NCBI GenBank assembly: GCA_965117015.1
Contig: OZ220747.1
Location: forward strand, 372,001-436,000
Direction of reading: 5' to 3'
DNA length: 64,000 bases
Origin: Aldehydirespirator sp965117015
GTDB lineage: Bacteria > Actinomycetota > Acidimicrobiia > Acidimicrobiales > Aldehydirespiratoraceae
The notes beneath the pieces are model-generated. The model made no database searches and had not been told where the DNA came from. It worked only from the letters and a program-made list of their open reading frames with translations. This document shows, piece by piece, positions 15,707-23,841 of this stretch. The position numbers and the translations under genes are program-made. Position 1 is the stretch's first letter, and each line of letters begins with the position of its first letter.

Positions 15707-16515
15707 CGGGCGAACCAGAGCCGTCCCGCCGTGCCCCCCAGGCATGCGCCCTGCTGGGCAGAGGTCAGATCGGCGAAGGCCTCGATCGCCTCGCGCACCA
15801 AGTCCGGATAGGAGCGGTCGTGGGTCTGGCAGAAGTCGGAGCCCCACATCAGCCGGTCCGCACCGAAGGCGCCGGCCAACCGCTTCACGAAGGGTGCGGC
15901 CGTGCCCTCAGCCGCGGCCGCGGCGTCGATCACGTTGGTGGTCACCTTGAGGTGGAGGTTCTCGAACCGGGCCAACTCGACCAGCGGTTCGGGCCGGGCG
16001 ATGTCGCAGAACCCGCAGTGGTCCAGCGACACGGCCACGTCCGGGAACCGCCCGAGCACTCCGGCGAGTTCACCGAGCTGGTTCTCGAAGACGGTCACGA
16101 TCACATGGGCGCCGGACGCCGCTGCCTGCTCCCACAGTCCGAACGTGTTCGGGTCGCTCAACCAGGACCTCTCCGCCGAGAGCGCAAAGAACCGGACGCC
16201 ACCGACACCGGTGTGATCGAGCCAGCGCTGCAGTTCCTCTGCCGGTGATTGGCCGTAGGGGTCGACGCAGCAGGCGGCTGTGAACCGGTCGGCGTGCTGC
16301 GCTGCGCTGGTCGCCGCGTAGCGGTTGTCGAAGGAGTAGGCCCCGACCGGCTGGACCAGCACGGCCAGATCAACACCGGCGGCGTCCATCTCGGCCCGCA
16401 GACCCTCGGCCGAGCACGGCGCCCGGAGGTACCAGTCCCCCGGTAGCGCGGCCGCCGACAGGGGAAACGCGTCTTGATCGGTCGCCACGATGTGGGTGTG
16501 GGCGTCGACGAGCAC
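15703..16515 (-). CDS. amidohydrolase-family metal hydrolase
   Basis: A 270-residue TIM-barrel amidohydrolase of the Amidohydro_2 branch. The first metal-binding motif DAHTHI is at residues 4-9, a central His lies in VSLDHCGFCD, and the C-terminal MWGSDFCQTH supplies the conserved Asp. The length fits the 2-pyrone-4,6-dicarboxylate lactonase/decarboxylase-like set, but the sequence does not point to one substrate. It is convergent with the D-2-hydroxyacid dehydrogenase gene, overlapping it by 4 bp, and divergent from the ACT-domain gene across about 140 bp. Confidence 0.82.
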   Translation of the reverse strand: MLVDAHTHIVATDQDAFPLSAAALPGDWYLRAPCSAEGLRAEMDAAGVDLAVLVQPVGAYSFDNRYAATSAAQHADRFTAACCVDPYGQSPAEELQRWLDHTGVGGVRFFALSAERSWLSDPNTFGLWEQAAASGAHVIVTVFENQLGELAGVLGRFPDVAVSLDHCGFCDIARPEPLVELARFENLHLKVTTNVIDAAAAAEGTAAPFVKRLAGAFGADRLMWGSDFCQTHDRSYPDLVREAIEAFADLTSAQQGACLGGTAGRLWFAR

Positions 16516-16656
16516 CTGCGAACGCTAGTGGTTCCGCTGGCTGCGCTCGGGAGCGCGAACTCGGGCTTCACAGCGGCACGGTTGTGTTCTACAGTCGGCT
16601 CCCGATTCGCCCGGGCGATCGCACCGGGCCCCACAACCCAAGGAGGACGCGCTCCC

Positions 16657-17052
16657 ATGTCTACTCTGGCCAGCGACCTGGTGATCGAGTTGGAGAACAA
16701 ACCGGGGGCGCTGGCCAGAGTGGCAACTGCGATCAGCGACGCGGGCGTGAACATCGCGGCCGCGACGTGCATGGGGAACGGCAACACGGCGGAGCTTCAC
16801 ATTCTCGTGCCCCACAGTGAGCCGGTGTACAGGGCGCTGGCCAACACGCATGGACCGTCCGTCACCCGCGAGCGCGAGGTGGTGGTGGTCCAGGCCAAGG
16901 ACCGGCCGGGCGAGCTGGCTGAGCTGGCCCGCATGGTGTCCAACGCCGGCATAAACCTCGACATCGTCTACGTGGCCACGAACTCCAGGGTGGTGCTCGG
17001 CTCGCACGACACCGACGCCCTCAAGAAGGTCCTGGACGGCTTCTCGTTCTAG
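16657..17052 (+). CDS. tandem ACT-domain protein
   Basis: A 131-residue protein made of two ACT-like domains, about residues 6-65 (LVIELENKPGALARVATAI) and 70-128 (VVVVQAKDRPGELAELARMV). Stand-alone ACT proteins usually bind amino acids or related small ligands and regulate enzymes or transport. No catalytic or DNA-binding domain is attached. The ATG at 16657 has a good AGGAGG ten bases upstream, which excludes the longer in-frame extension. It is an isolated gene whose partner cannot be inferred from its neighbours; the two copies of a 34-bp repeat follow it. Confidence 0.82.
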   Translation: MSTLASDLVIELENKPGALARVATAISDAGVNIAAATCMGNGNTAELHILVPHSEPVYRALANTHGPSVTREREVVVVQAKDRPGELAELARMVSNAGINLDIVYVATNSRVVLGSHDTDALKKVLDGFSF

Positions 17053-17076
17053 AGGCCGAGCGAAGCGAGGCCCCCG

Positions 17077-17110
17077 GGCCCGAGCGGCCCGTGAGCGCAG
17101 CGAACAAGAG
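17077..17110 (+). repeat. 34-bp dispersed intergenic repeat, copy 1
   Basis: Begins GGCCCGAGCGGCCCGTGAG and ends GCGAACAAGAG. An identical 34-base sequence follows 9 bases later and recurs near 26.9 kb. It lies directly after the ACT gene and before the convergent desaturase gene. Confidence 0.85.
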
Positions 17111-17119
17111 TGGGAAACT

Positions 17120-17153
17120 GGCCCGAGCGGCCCGTGAGCGCAGCGAACAAGAG
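17120..17153 (+). repeat. 34-bp dispersed intergenic repeat, copy 2
   Basis: Identical to copy 1 over 34 bases, same orientation, spaced by the 9 bases TGGGAAACT. Confidence 0.85.
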
Positions 17154-17169
17154 CGGAATCTAGAGGCCC

Positions 17170-18189
17170 TCAGGCGGGCGATCTGACCAACGCCCGCCAC
17201 AGCGTCCCGTAGCTGGGCCAGATCGCGTCGGGGGGCAGGTAGCCGTCCTCCTCAAGGGCCCGCTGCAGCCTGGGGAGGTTGCGAGCCGGAACGCCCGAGT
17301 CCACATGGTGCGCCAGGTGATAGCCCACGTTGTAGGGCACCAGGAACAGGCGGGCCGCGGGGCTCTGGCGCACATGGTGGGTCGTGTTCCGGCGGTCGGG
17401 GGTGCGGGTCATCCCGCCGTGCTCGGCAATCACCCGCAGCCGGTTGGCCACCTGGTAGTAGGTGAAGTAGGGCAACACCCACAGCACCAGGTAGAGCCAC
17501 GGGTGGCCGGTCGCCCAGAAGGCGCCGAGCACGACCGCCTGGCCGGCGAAGAACCGCAGGCTCAGCAACAGGAACGGCGGCCGGACCAGGCCGGTGAAGC
17601 GAGGCTTGACGATGCGGTAGCCCGACACGCCGAAGAGGTCCCGCACCAGCTTGCGGCGCATGGAGTCTCTGGACACGGGGTAGAGCGCGTACAGCAGGAA
17701 GTCGGGCTCCTTGGGGCCGAACTCGTCGCGGTGGTGGTTGGCGTGGCCCCGCCGGTAGTGGTGGGTGCCGGTACCGAAGGTCAGCCACCCCAGGAAGTTC
17801 ACGCCCACGATGTCGTTGACCAGGCGGTTGGAGAACAGCAGGCGGTGGGCGGCTTCGTGGTGCAGGATGAACATCCGCAGCATCACGATCCCCATCACCG
17901 GCACTGCCAGCGCGGTGGCCAGCCAGTGATCGACCGCGATCACCGCCCAGACCAAGGTCACAGCCGCGGCCAGCGTCGCCAGCACCGTCAGAGCATTGAG
18001 CGCGTCGGGAATCCGGCGCAGTTCGGCCCGGAACTCCGGGCGGGGCCGGCCGTCGGGTCGCAACCGCTCCGAGCCCGCGAAGGCGGGCAGGTCGGAGCGG
18101 GCCATGCCCCCGGTCATGGTCGCCACCAGCTCGTCGTGGGACAGAGAGCCGACCGCCTCGGTCATCGCCCCCACACTAGGGGCTGTCAC
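17170..18189 (-). CDS. fatty acid desaturase-family membrane protein
   Basis: A 339-residue membrane di-iron desaturase/hydroxylase. The three histidine boxes are present: HHEAAHRLL, then HYRRGHANHHRDEFG, and near the C-terminus YHLAHHVDSG. Hydrophobic pairs lie between them (TVLATLAAAVTLVWAVIAV and LYLVLWVLPYFTYY). It would introduce a double bond or hydroxyl group into a lipid-linked acyl chain or a similar hydrophobic substrate using O2. The GTG start overlaps the stop of the SulP gene by 4 bp, so the two are co-translated. The substrate cannot be read from the sequence; carotenoid or sphingolipid-type hydroxylases share the boxes. Confidence 0.86.
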   Translation of the reverse strand: MTAPSVGAMTEAVGSLSHDELVATMTGGMARSDLPAFAGSERLRPDGRPRPEFRAELRRIPDALNALTVLATLAAAVTLVWAVIAVDHWLATALAVPVMGIVMLRMFILHHEAAHRLLFSNRLVNDIVGVNFLGWLTFGTGTHHYRRGHANHHRDEFGPKEPDFLLYALYPVSRDSMRRKLVRDLFGVSGYRIVKPRFTGLVRPPFLLLSLRFFAGQAVVLGAFWATGHPWLYLVLWVLPYFTYYQVANRLRVIAEHGGMTRTPDRRNTTHHVRQSPAARLFLVPYNVGYHLAHHVDSGVPARNLPRLQRALEEDGYLPPDAIWPSYGTLWRALVRSPA

Positions 18190-19682
18190 GCCGAGTCGTA
18201 GCCCTCCAGCTCGGCACGCACAGCCCCTGATGCACTGGGCGGGATGCCCGCCACGACGACGCTCACTCCGCCGGCCGACATCCTCTCGATGATGCGTCTC
18301 AGCGCCACCGCTCCGGAGTAGTCGAGCCGTCCCACGCCGGAAAGGTCGATCACCACCGATGTCAGGTCGCGTTCGGTGGCCAGTTCCTCACGGACCGAGC
18401 GCTCCACCTGGGGAACGGTGGCGAACCACATCACGCCCTTGGGCCGCACGGTGAGGGTCTCATGGTCCCGCTCGGCGGGGGTGATGACCTGCATCTCGCG
18501 GTAGAGGTGCACCGCGATGGCCAATCCGATCCCCACCAGCACGCCCCGCTCCACCCGGGGAGCGAAGCCGATGGTGGCGAACGTGGTTCCCGCGCCCACC
18601 AGCGCCTGGGGGAAGGAGCCCCAAGGCAGGCGGGTTATCTCCTTGATGTCGACCAGACGCACCACGACGACGATCACGATCACACCGAGCACCGAAGTGG
18701 GCAGGTCCTCCAGCAGGAAGGCGAGCGGCAGCACGGCGAGCACGAAGGCTCCGGTGATCGCGCCGGACCATGGGCTGGTAGCGCCGGCCATCCGGTTGAG
18801 AGAGCTGCGCGAGAAGGAGCCGCCCACCGGGAAGGCGCCCGACACCGCGGAGGCGAGGTTGGCGACGCCCTGGCTCACCATCTCGCGGTTGGCGTTCCAC
18901 GGCAAGCGGTCGGCTGCGGCGTAGGTGCGGGCGATCGACGCCGGCTCGGCGAACCCGACCAGGGCGATCACGGCCGCCGGCAGCAGCAGGCTCGGCGCCT
19001 CCGACCACGGGAAGTTCAGGCTCAGCGGTATGAACCCGCCGTCGAGGTCGCCCACCTGCGAACCCGCGTAGTCGCTGGCACTGGCCACCACCACTCCGGC
19101 GATGACCGCCACCAGCACACCGGGGAACAGGCGATGGAGGTGGCGACCGCCGATCATCAGGCACACCGTTATCGCGGCGAAGGCGATGGCCGACAAGCGC
19201 CATTCATCGGGCTGGCCCAGAGCCTTCACCGCGGCGGCCAGCACCTGCCCGTCGGGGTAGACATCGAAGATCTTGGGGAGCTGCGAGGCGATGATCACGA
19301 CCGCCGCTCCGGCGGTGAATCCGGTGACGACCGGCTCCGACAGCACGTAGGCGACCCGACCCATTCGGGCCACGCCCAGCAGCACCCGTATGACGCCCAC
19401 CAGCAGGGCCAGTAGCGCTGCGCTCTGGATGTAGTTGGCTCCACCCGGCTCGGCCACCCCGGACAGTGCCCCGAGGGTGAGCAGGGCGGTCAGGGCCACC
19501 GGTCCGGTCTGGAGGTATCTCGACGACACGAAGAACGCGGCCAGCAGCGACGGCAGCGCCGTCGCGTAGAGGCCGTAATGCGCCGGAAGCCCGGCCAACT
19601 CGGCGTAGGCCAGCGACTGCGGGATGGCGACGAGGGCCACCGACACCCCGGCTATCAGGTCACCGGTGCTCGGACGGGACAT
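18186..19682 (-). CDS. SulP family anion transporter with STAS domain
   Basis: A 498-residue SulP (SLC26-like) permease: an N-terminal transporter of about ten to fourteen membrane segments starting ATVAIPQSLAYAELAG-like (here VSVALVAIPQSLAYAELAG), and a C-terminal STAS domain from about residue 400 (VVIDLSGVGRLDYSGAVAL). Family members carry sulfate, bicarbonate or other anions, often by H+ or Na+ symport. The specific anion is not clear. It is divergent from the SCP2 gene with only 37 bp between, and coupled to the downstream desaturase. Confidence 0.88.
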   Translation of the reverse strand: MSRPSTGDLIAGVSVALVAIPQSLAYAELAGLPAHYGLYATALPSLLAAFFVSSRYLQTGPVALTALLTLGALSGVAEPGGANYIQSAALLALLVGVIRVLLGVARMGRVAYVLSEPVVTGFTAGAAVVIIASQLPKIFDVYPDGQVLAAAVKALGQPDEWRLSAIAFAAITVCLMIGGRHLHRLFPGVLVAVIAGVVVASASDYAGSQVGDLDGGFIPLSLNFPWSEAPSLLLPAAVIALVGFAEPASIARTYAAADRLPWNANREMVSQGVANLASAVSGAFPVGGSFSRSSLNRMAGATSPWSGAITGAFVLAVLPLAFLLEDLPTSVLGVIVIVVVVRLVDIKEITRLPWGSFPQALVGAGTTFATIGFAPRVERGVLVGIGLAIAVHLYREMQVITPAERDHETLTVRPKGVMWFATVPQVERSVREELATERDLTSVVIDLSGVGRLDYSGAVALRRIIERMSAGGVSVVVAGIPPSASGAVRAELEGYDSA

Positions 19683-19719
19683 GGGGTCAGGTTACGAGCA
19701 CGGGTAGTGTGCGTTGTCG

Positions 19720-20121
19720 ATGACCGCCGAGCGGACTCCCGCCCACATGCCCGTGTTCCCTTCCGACGAGTGGGTGGACTGGCTCGACGCCGCCCTGTCG
19801 GAGTGCCGCGTCGACGACACAGTCGGTTTGGTGCTGGAGTACCACGTTTCCGACGATGACTCCTCTGTCTTCTGCTGGCATGTGCGTATCGCCTCCGGTC
19901 GGGTGTCGGCCGAAGTCGGGCGCGCCGGCGAGGCGCCCGGTCATCCTGTGATCACGCTGGCATCGGATCGCGACACGGCTCGAGCGATCGCGATCGAGGG
20001 CGGATCCGCCCAACGGGCCTTCGCCGAGGGACGGCTGCGGTTCAGCGGCGATCCTCGGCTGCTGCTCGCAGCCCGGCCGGTCCTGGCGGCCATCGGCGCC
20101 GTCCTGGCCGGTACAGCCTGA
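19720..20121 (+). CDS. SCP2 sterol-binding domain protein
   Basis: A 133-residue protein with an SCP-2-like lipid-binding domain through most of its length: the segments VRIASGRVSAEVGRAGEAPGHPV, ITLASDRDTARAIAIEGGSAQRAFAEGRLRFSGD and a hydrophobic C-terminal helix are typical. Such small proteins bind hydrophobic ligands in a tunnel. The ATG at 19720 is chosen over an in-frame TTG two codons earlier. Its stop lies four bases before the end of the convergent Fpg/Nei gene. Confidence 0.75.
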   Translation: MTAERTPAHMPVFPSDEWVDWLDAALSECRVDDTVGLVLEYHVSDDDSSVFCWHVRIASGRVSAEVGRAGEAPGHPVITLASDRDTARAIAIEGGSAQRAFAEGRLRFSGDPRLLLAARPVLAAIGAVLAGTA

Positions 20122-20125
20122 CTGC

Positions 20126-20989
20126 CTACTTCAGGAACCGGCTGGTGGTGTTGTCGGCCAGGACCTTGCCTCCGGTCTGGCACGCCGGGCAGTAGGCCAC
20201 CCGGTAGCGGCGGTACTCGACCGCGCGCACCGTGTCACCGCACGCCGGGCACAGCTCGCCTACTCGATGGTGGACGTCGCTGGGGCGATCCTGGGAGCGG
20301 CCCATGTCTTCGCGCTCCCGCTCTGCGGCCAGACCCCTGGCGATGGATGTGGTGATGGCGGCATGCAGACGGTCGACGGCGTCGCCGTTGAGGCGCGACG
20401 TGTTGGCGAAGGGTGAGATCCGGGCCGAGTGGAGAATCTCGTTGGCGAGCAGGCGGCCGATCCCGGCCAGATGCGACTGATCTCGCAGGAAGCCGTGCAC
20501 GCGCTCGCTGGCCGCGGCCAGGCGCCGAGCGAGCTCGTCGCGGCTCATAGCGTCGGCGTCCGGTCCAAGGCGGGTTAGCGGCTCGACCGCCCCCAGGTCG
20601 CCGGCGATCAGCCATACCCCGGCCCGGCGCTCGGTGCCGGCCTCCGTGAGCAGCAGCGCCGACCCGTCGGCGAAGGTCCAGCGGGCCATGCCGCCCCGAG
20701 GTTTGCGGGCCTGCTTGGCGTCGACGCGAAGCCGGCCCGCCTGCATGAGATGGACCACGAACGTGAGTCCCGGGTCGTCGTCCTCGCCGTCGTCCTGTCC
20801 GAAGTGCAGCAGCAGGTACTTGCCCCTGTTGCCGATCATCCTGAGCGCCTTGCCCGCGGCCGCGACAGGTCGGGGATCGAAGGTCTTGAGCACGGCCGGG
20901 TGCAGCGGTTCGAACCGGGCCAGCGGTGTTCCTGCGAACCCGGCCGACAGCCGCTCGGCGTGGGCTGCAACCTCCGGCAGCTCCGGCAC
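20126..20989 (-). CDS. Fpg/Nei family DNA glycosylase
   Basis: A 287-residue formamidopyrimidine/endonuclease VIII-type glycosylase. The GTG at 20989 gives the obligatory N-terminus PELPEV, whose Pro2 amine is the nucleophile and Glu3 the acid. The helix-two-turn-helix segment GIGRLLANEILHSARISPF and the C-terminal zinc finger CPACGDTVRAVEYRRYRVAYCPACQ complete the fold. It excises oxidised bases and cleaves the abasic site. A longer open frame continues upstream but lacks the Pro2 terminus. It starts 26 bp after mdh and is the last gene in a five-gene minus-strand run. Confidence 0.92.
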   Translation of the reverse strand: MPELPEVAAHAERLSAGFAGTPLARFEPLHPAVLKTFDPRPVAAAGKALRMIGNRGKYLLLHFGQDDGEDDDPGLTFVVHLMQAGRLRVDAKQARKPRGGMARWTFADGSALLLTEAGTERRAGVWLIAGDLGAVEPLTRLGPDADAMSRDELARRLAAASERVHGFLRDQSHLAGIGRLLANEILHSARISPFANTSRLNGDAVDRLHAAITTSIARGLAAEREREDMGRSQDRPSDVHHRVGELCPACGDTVRAVEYRRYRVAYCPACQTGGKVLADNTTSRFLK

Positions 20990-21015
20990 GAGTCGCTGCC
21001 TGTCCGCCCGGCCTA

Positions 21016-22011
21016 TTAGATAAGGCCGAGTGAGGCCACCGTGTCCCGCTCGGCGGCCAGCTCGGCGACGGAGGCGTCGATGCGGGCCCGCGAGAAGCCG
21101 TCGATCTCCAGGCCGCCCACGATCTGGTATTCGCCGCCTGCGCACGTGGCTGGGAACGACGAGATCAGCCCTTCGGGCACGCCGTAGCTGCCGTCCGCGG
21201 GGACCGCCATCGACACCCAGTCGCCGGGCGGCGTGCCCAGCATCCAGTCGCGCACGTGGTCGACGGCCGCGTTGGCCGCGGAGGCCGCCGATGACGCGCC
21301 CCGGGCCTCGATGATGGCCGCACCCCGCTGCTGCACGGTGGGTATGAACGTCCCTTCGAGCCACTCCTGGTCATCTACGACGCCCGCAGCGTTGCGACCA
21401 TCCACCTCGCAGTGGAACAGGTCGGGGTACTGGGTGGCGGAGTGGTTGCCCCAAATCGTCATCTTGCGGACATCGCCCACGGTGGCGCCCACCCGGGCGG
21501 CGAGCTGAGCCTTGGCCCGGTTGTGATCGAGACGGGTCATGGCCGTGAACCGTTCGCGGGGCACCCCCGCGGCGTTGTTCATGGCGATCAGGCAGTTGGT
21601 GTTGGCGGGGTTGCCCACCACCAGCACCCGGAGATCATCAGCGGCGCGGGAGGCCAGAGCCCGGCCCTGAACGGTGAAGATCGCGCCGTTGGCCTCCAGC
21701 AGGTCCTTGCGCTCCATGCCCTTGGTGCGGGGCCGGGAGCCCACCAGCAGGGCGATATGGACGCCGTCGAAGGCCTCGTCGGGGTCGTCGCTGAGCACCA
21801 TGCCGGCCAGCAGCCCGAAAGCGCAGTCGTCAAGCTCCATGGCCACGCCCCGAAGGGCGTCCATGGCCGGCGGTATCTCCAGCATCTGGAGGATCACCGG
21901 CTGGTCGGGTCCGAGCATCGAGCCCGAGGCGATGCGGAACAGCAGGCTGTAACCGATCTGCCCGGCCGCTCCGGTGACAGCCACTCTCACTGGATCACGC
22001 ATGGCGGGCAC
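21016..22011 (-). CDS. mdh: malate dehydrogenase
   Basis: A 331-residue NAD-dependent malate dehydrogenase of the cytosolic/mycobacterial type, converting malate to oxaloacetate in the TCA cycle. Near-invariant segments are VAVTGAAGQIGYSLLFRIASG, MELDDCAF, LLVGSRPR, the NAD/substrate segments GNPANTNCLIAM and TRLDHNRAKAQLA, and IWGNHSATQYPD with the catalytic His; the C-terminus SSFPATCAGGEYQIV matches the family. A second ATG lies three codons downstream and may be the true start. It lies 21 bp after the ABC exporter gene, an uncommon neighbourhood for a TCA enzyme. Confidence 0.95.
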   Translation of the reverse strand: MPAMRDPVRVAVTGAAGQIGYSLLFRIASGSMLGPDQPVILQMLEIPPAMDALRGVAMELDDCAFGLLAGMVLSDDPDEAFDGVHIALLVGSRPRTKGMERKDLLEANGAIFTVQGRALASRAADDLRVLVVGNPANTNCLIAMNNAAGVPRERFTAMTRLDHNRAKAQLAARVGATVGDVRKMTIWGNHSATQYPDLFHCEVDGRNAAGVVDDQEWLEGTFIPTVQQRGAAIIEARGASSAASAANAAVDHVRDWMLGTPPGDWVSMAVPADGSYGVPEGLISSFPATCAGGEYQIVGGLEIDGFSRARIDASVAELAAERDTVASLGLI

Positions 22012-22032
22012 GGTAGCCGGTGCGGGACGCCC

Positions 22033-23841
22033 TCAGCCGGGTTGAGCGCCGGCCCTCACCGCCGTCCGGCGGGTGTTGCCCACCCACGACCGGTGCAGCC
22101 GGGTGTACACGCCGCCCGCCGCGACCAGATCGCGGTGGGTGCCCTGCTCCACGACACGGCCGTCGTCGAACACCAGCACCAAGTCGGCGCGCTCGGCGGT
22201 GCTCAAGCGGTGGGCCACCGACACGGTCGTGCGACCGACCGCCAGATGGGCCATGGCCGCGGCCAGGGCCTCCTCGGTCTCGGGGTCCACGGCAGAGGTG
22301 GCCTCGTCCAGGATCAGCAGGCCCGGGTCTGCGACCTGGGCCCGGGCCAGCGCCACCAGCTGGCGCTCGCCTACCGACAGCCGCCCGCCTCGCTGGCCCA
22401 CCGGAGTCTGCATCCCGGCCGGGAGCCCTTCGACCCAGGCCCGCAGCCCGAGCTCGTCGATGGCGCCGGCCGCGTCGGCTGCGGTGGCACCGGGCCGGCC
22501 GTAGCGGATGTTGTCCTCGATGGTGGCCGCGAACAGGAAGCCGTCCTGGGGAACCATCCTGATGCTCCGACGGCGCGCCTCGGGGGCTACGACGCGAAGG
22601 TCCACACCGCCCACCGCGACTGCGCCCGTCGCGGGGTCGGCCAGGCGGGCCAGCAGACGGGCGAAGGTCGTCTTGCCTGAGCCGGTCTCCCCGACCACGG
22701 CCACATTTGCATCCGGCAGGATCGACACGTCCACGCCGCGAAGCACTAGCTCACCGGTGCGGTAGGCGAAGTCCACGGACCGTGCCTCGACACCCAGCGG
22801 CCCCGCAGGCAACTCCTTTGCCTCAGCGGGCTCCGGCTCGACCACCTCGACCGGTGTGTCGAGAACTCCCATCACCTTCCACCAGGCCGCCAGCGCCGAC
22901 TGGGTGGTGTCGAACACCTCACCGATCTCCGAGATCGGCCTCATCAAGAGCCGCACAAGGAAAACGAAGGCCACCAGCCCTCCGGCGCCGATGCCCAACT
23001 CCTCGCTCCACGTCACGCCGACGACGAGGGCCGCAGCCAGCGCCACCGACGACACCAGGTCGACCGTCGGCATCAGGAACGCCCACCACTTGAAGGCGGA
23101 CATCTGGGCGTCGTACTGGCGGTCCACAGCGCGGTCGAGGCGGGTCCGTACGGCGCCGCGGTACCCGTATGCCCGTATCACGGCCGCGGCCGACACCGTC
23201 TCGCTGGCGTGGCCCATGGTGTCGGCCACCCGGTCGCGTACCCGGGAGTGGGCCGCGATCTGGCGGCGCTGCACCCAGCGCATGAACGGCAGGAGCAGCA
23301 GGTGCAGGACCAGCACCAGCAGCGTCAGCTGCCAGCTGTAGAACAGCATCACTGCCAGCGTCGCCACGATCAGTACTGGGTTGATGGTCCAGGACATGGC
23401 GCCCCACTGCATGAAGATGGCCATGGCCTCGATGTCGCTCGTCACCCGGGCCACCAGAACCCCCCGCCGCGACTCGGTGTGGGTGGCCAGGCTCAGCCGG
23501 TGGATGTGCTCGAACGCCCTGACCCTCAGGCCGAGCAGCACCGACTCGGCCATGCGCACCAGCCGGATCAGCGCGAAGCGGCTGGCCGCGGCGACCACCA
23601 GCACCACGCCGAGAGCGACCAGCGACAGGGCCCACACCACCCCGGGCCGGTAGCCGTCGGGGCCGAGCACGCCGTGGTCGAGCACGAGTTGCACCATGAC
23701 CGGCACGATCAGCCTGCCGACGGCGGCGAACAACCCCACCGCGGCGATCACCGGAAGACCTCGACGCAACTCCGGGCTCATGGAGAAGCCGCGACGCAGC
23801 ACTCGGAGTGCTTGGACCTCGGTTTCAGGGGTGTCGCTCAC
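22033..23841 (-). CDS. heterodimeric ABC exporter subunit B (fused permease/ATPase)
   Basis: A 602-residue half-transporter: six membrane segments (about residues 30-320) followed by a nucleotide-binding domain with Walker A VGETGSGKTTFARLL, signature LSVGERQLVALARA and Walker B LLILDEATSAVD, with the catalytic Glu intact. The signature departs from LSGGQ. Together with the Asp-containing Walker B of the partner subunit this builds one degenerate and one consensus ATP site, as in TM287/288 and BmrCD exporters. It overlaps the partner gene by 4 bp. Substrates may be lipids or drugs; nothing in the sequence specifies one. Confidence 0.92.
   Translation of the reverse strand: MSDTPETEVQALRVLRRGFSMSPELRRGLPVIAAVGLFAAVGRLIVPVMVQLVLDHGVLGPDGYRPGVVWALSLVALGVVLVVAAASRFALIRLVRMAESVLLGLRVRAFEHIHRLSLATHTESRRGVLVARVTSDIEAMAIFMQWGAMSWTINPVLIVATLAVMLFYSWQLTLLVLVLHLLLLPFMRWVQRRQIAAHSRVRDRVADTMGHASETVSAAAVIRAYGYRGAVRTRLDRAVDRQYDAQMSAFKWWAFLMPTVDLVSSVALAAALVVGVTWSEELGIGAGGLVAFVFLVRLLMRPISEIGEVFDTTQSALAAWWKVMGVLDTPVEVVEPEPAEAKELPAGPLGVEARSVDFAYRTGELVLRGVDVSILPDANVAVVGETGSGKTTFARLLARLADPATGAVAVGGVDLRVVAPEARRRSIRMVPQDGFLFAATIEDNIRYGRPGATAADAAGAIDELGLRAWVEGLPAGMQTPVGQRGGRLSVGERQLVALARAQVADPGLLILDEATSAVDPETEEALAAAMAHLAVGRTTVSVAHRLSTAERADLVLVFDDGRVVEQGTHRDLVAAGGVYTRLHRSWVGNTRRTAVRAGAQPG

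Noticed and set aside
17053..17169. Small RNA gene between ACT and desaturase genes
   Set aside because: The only signals are the two 34-bp repeats; no promoter or terminator was seen.
20990..21364. N-terminal extension of the Fpg/Nei protein
   Set aside because: The enzyme requires Pro at position 2, which is supplied by the GTG at 20989; the extension overlaps mdh.
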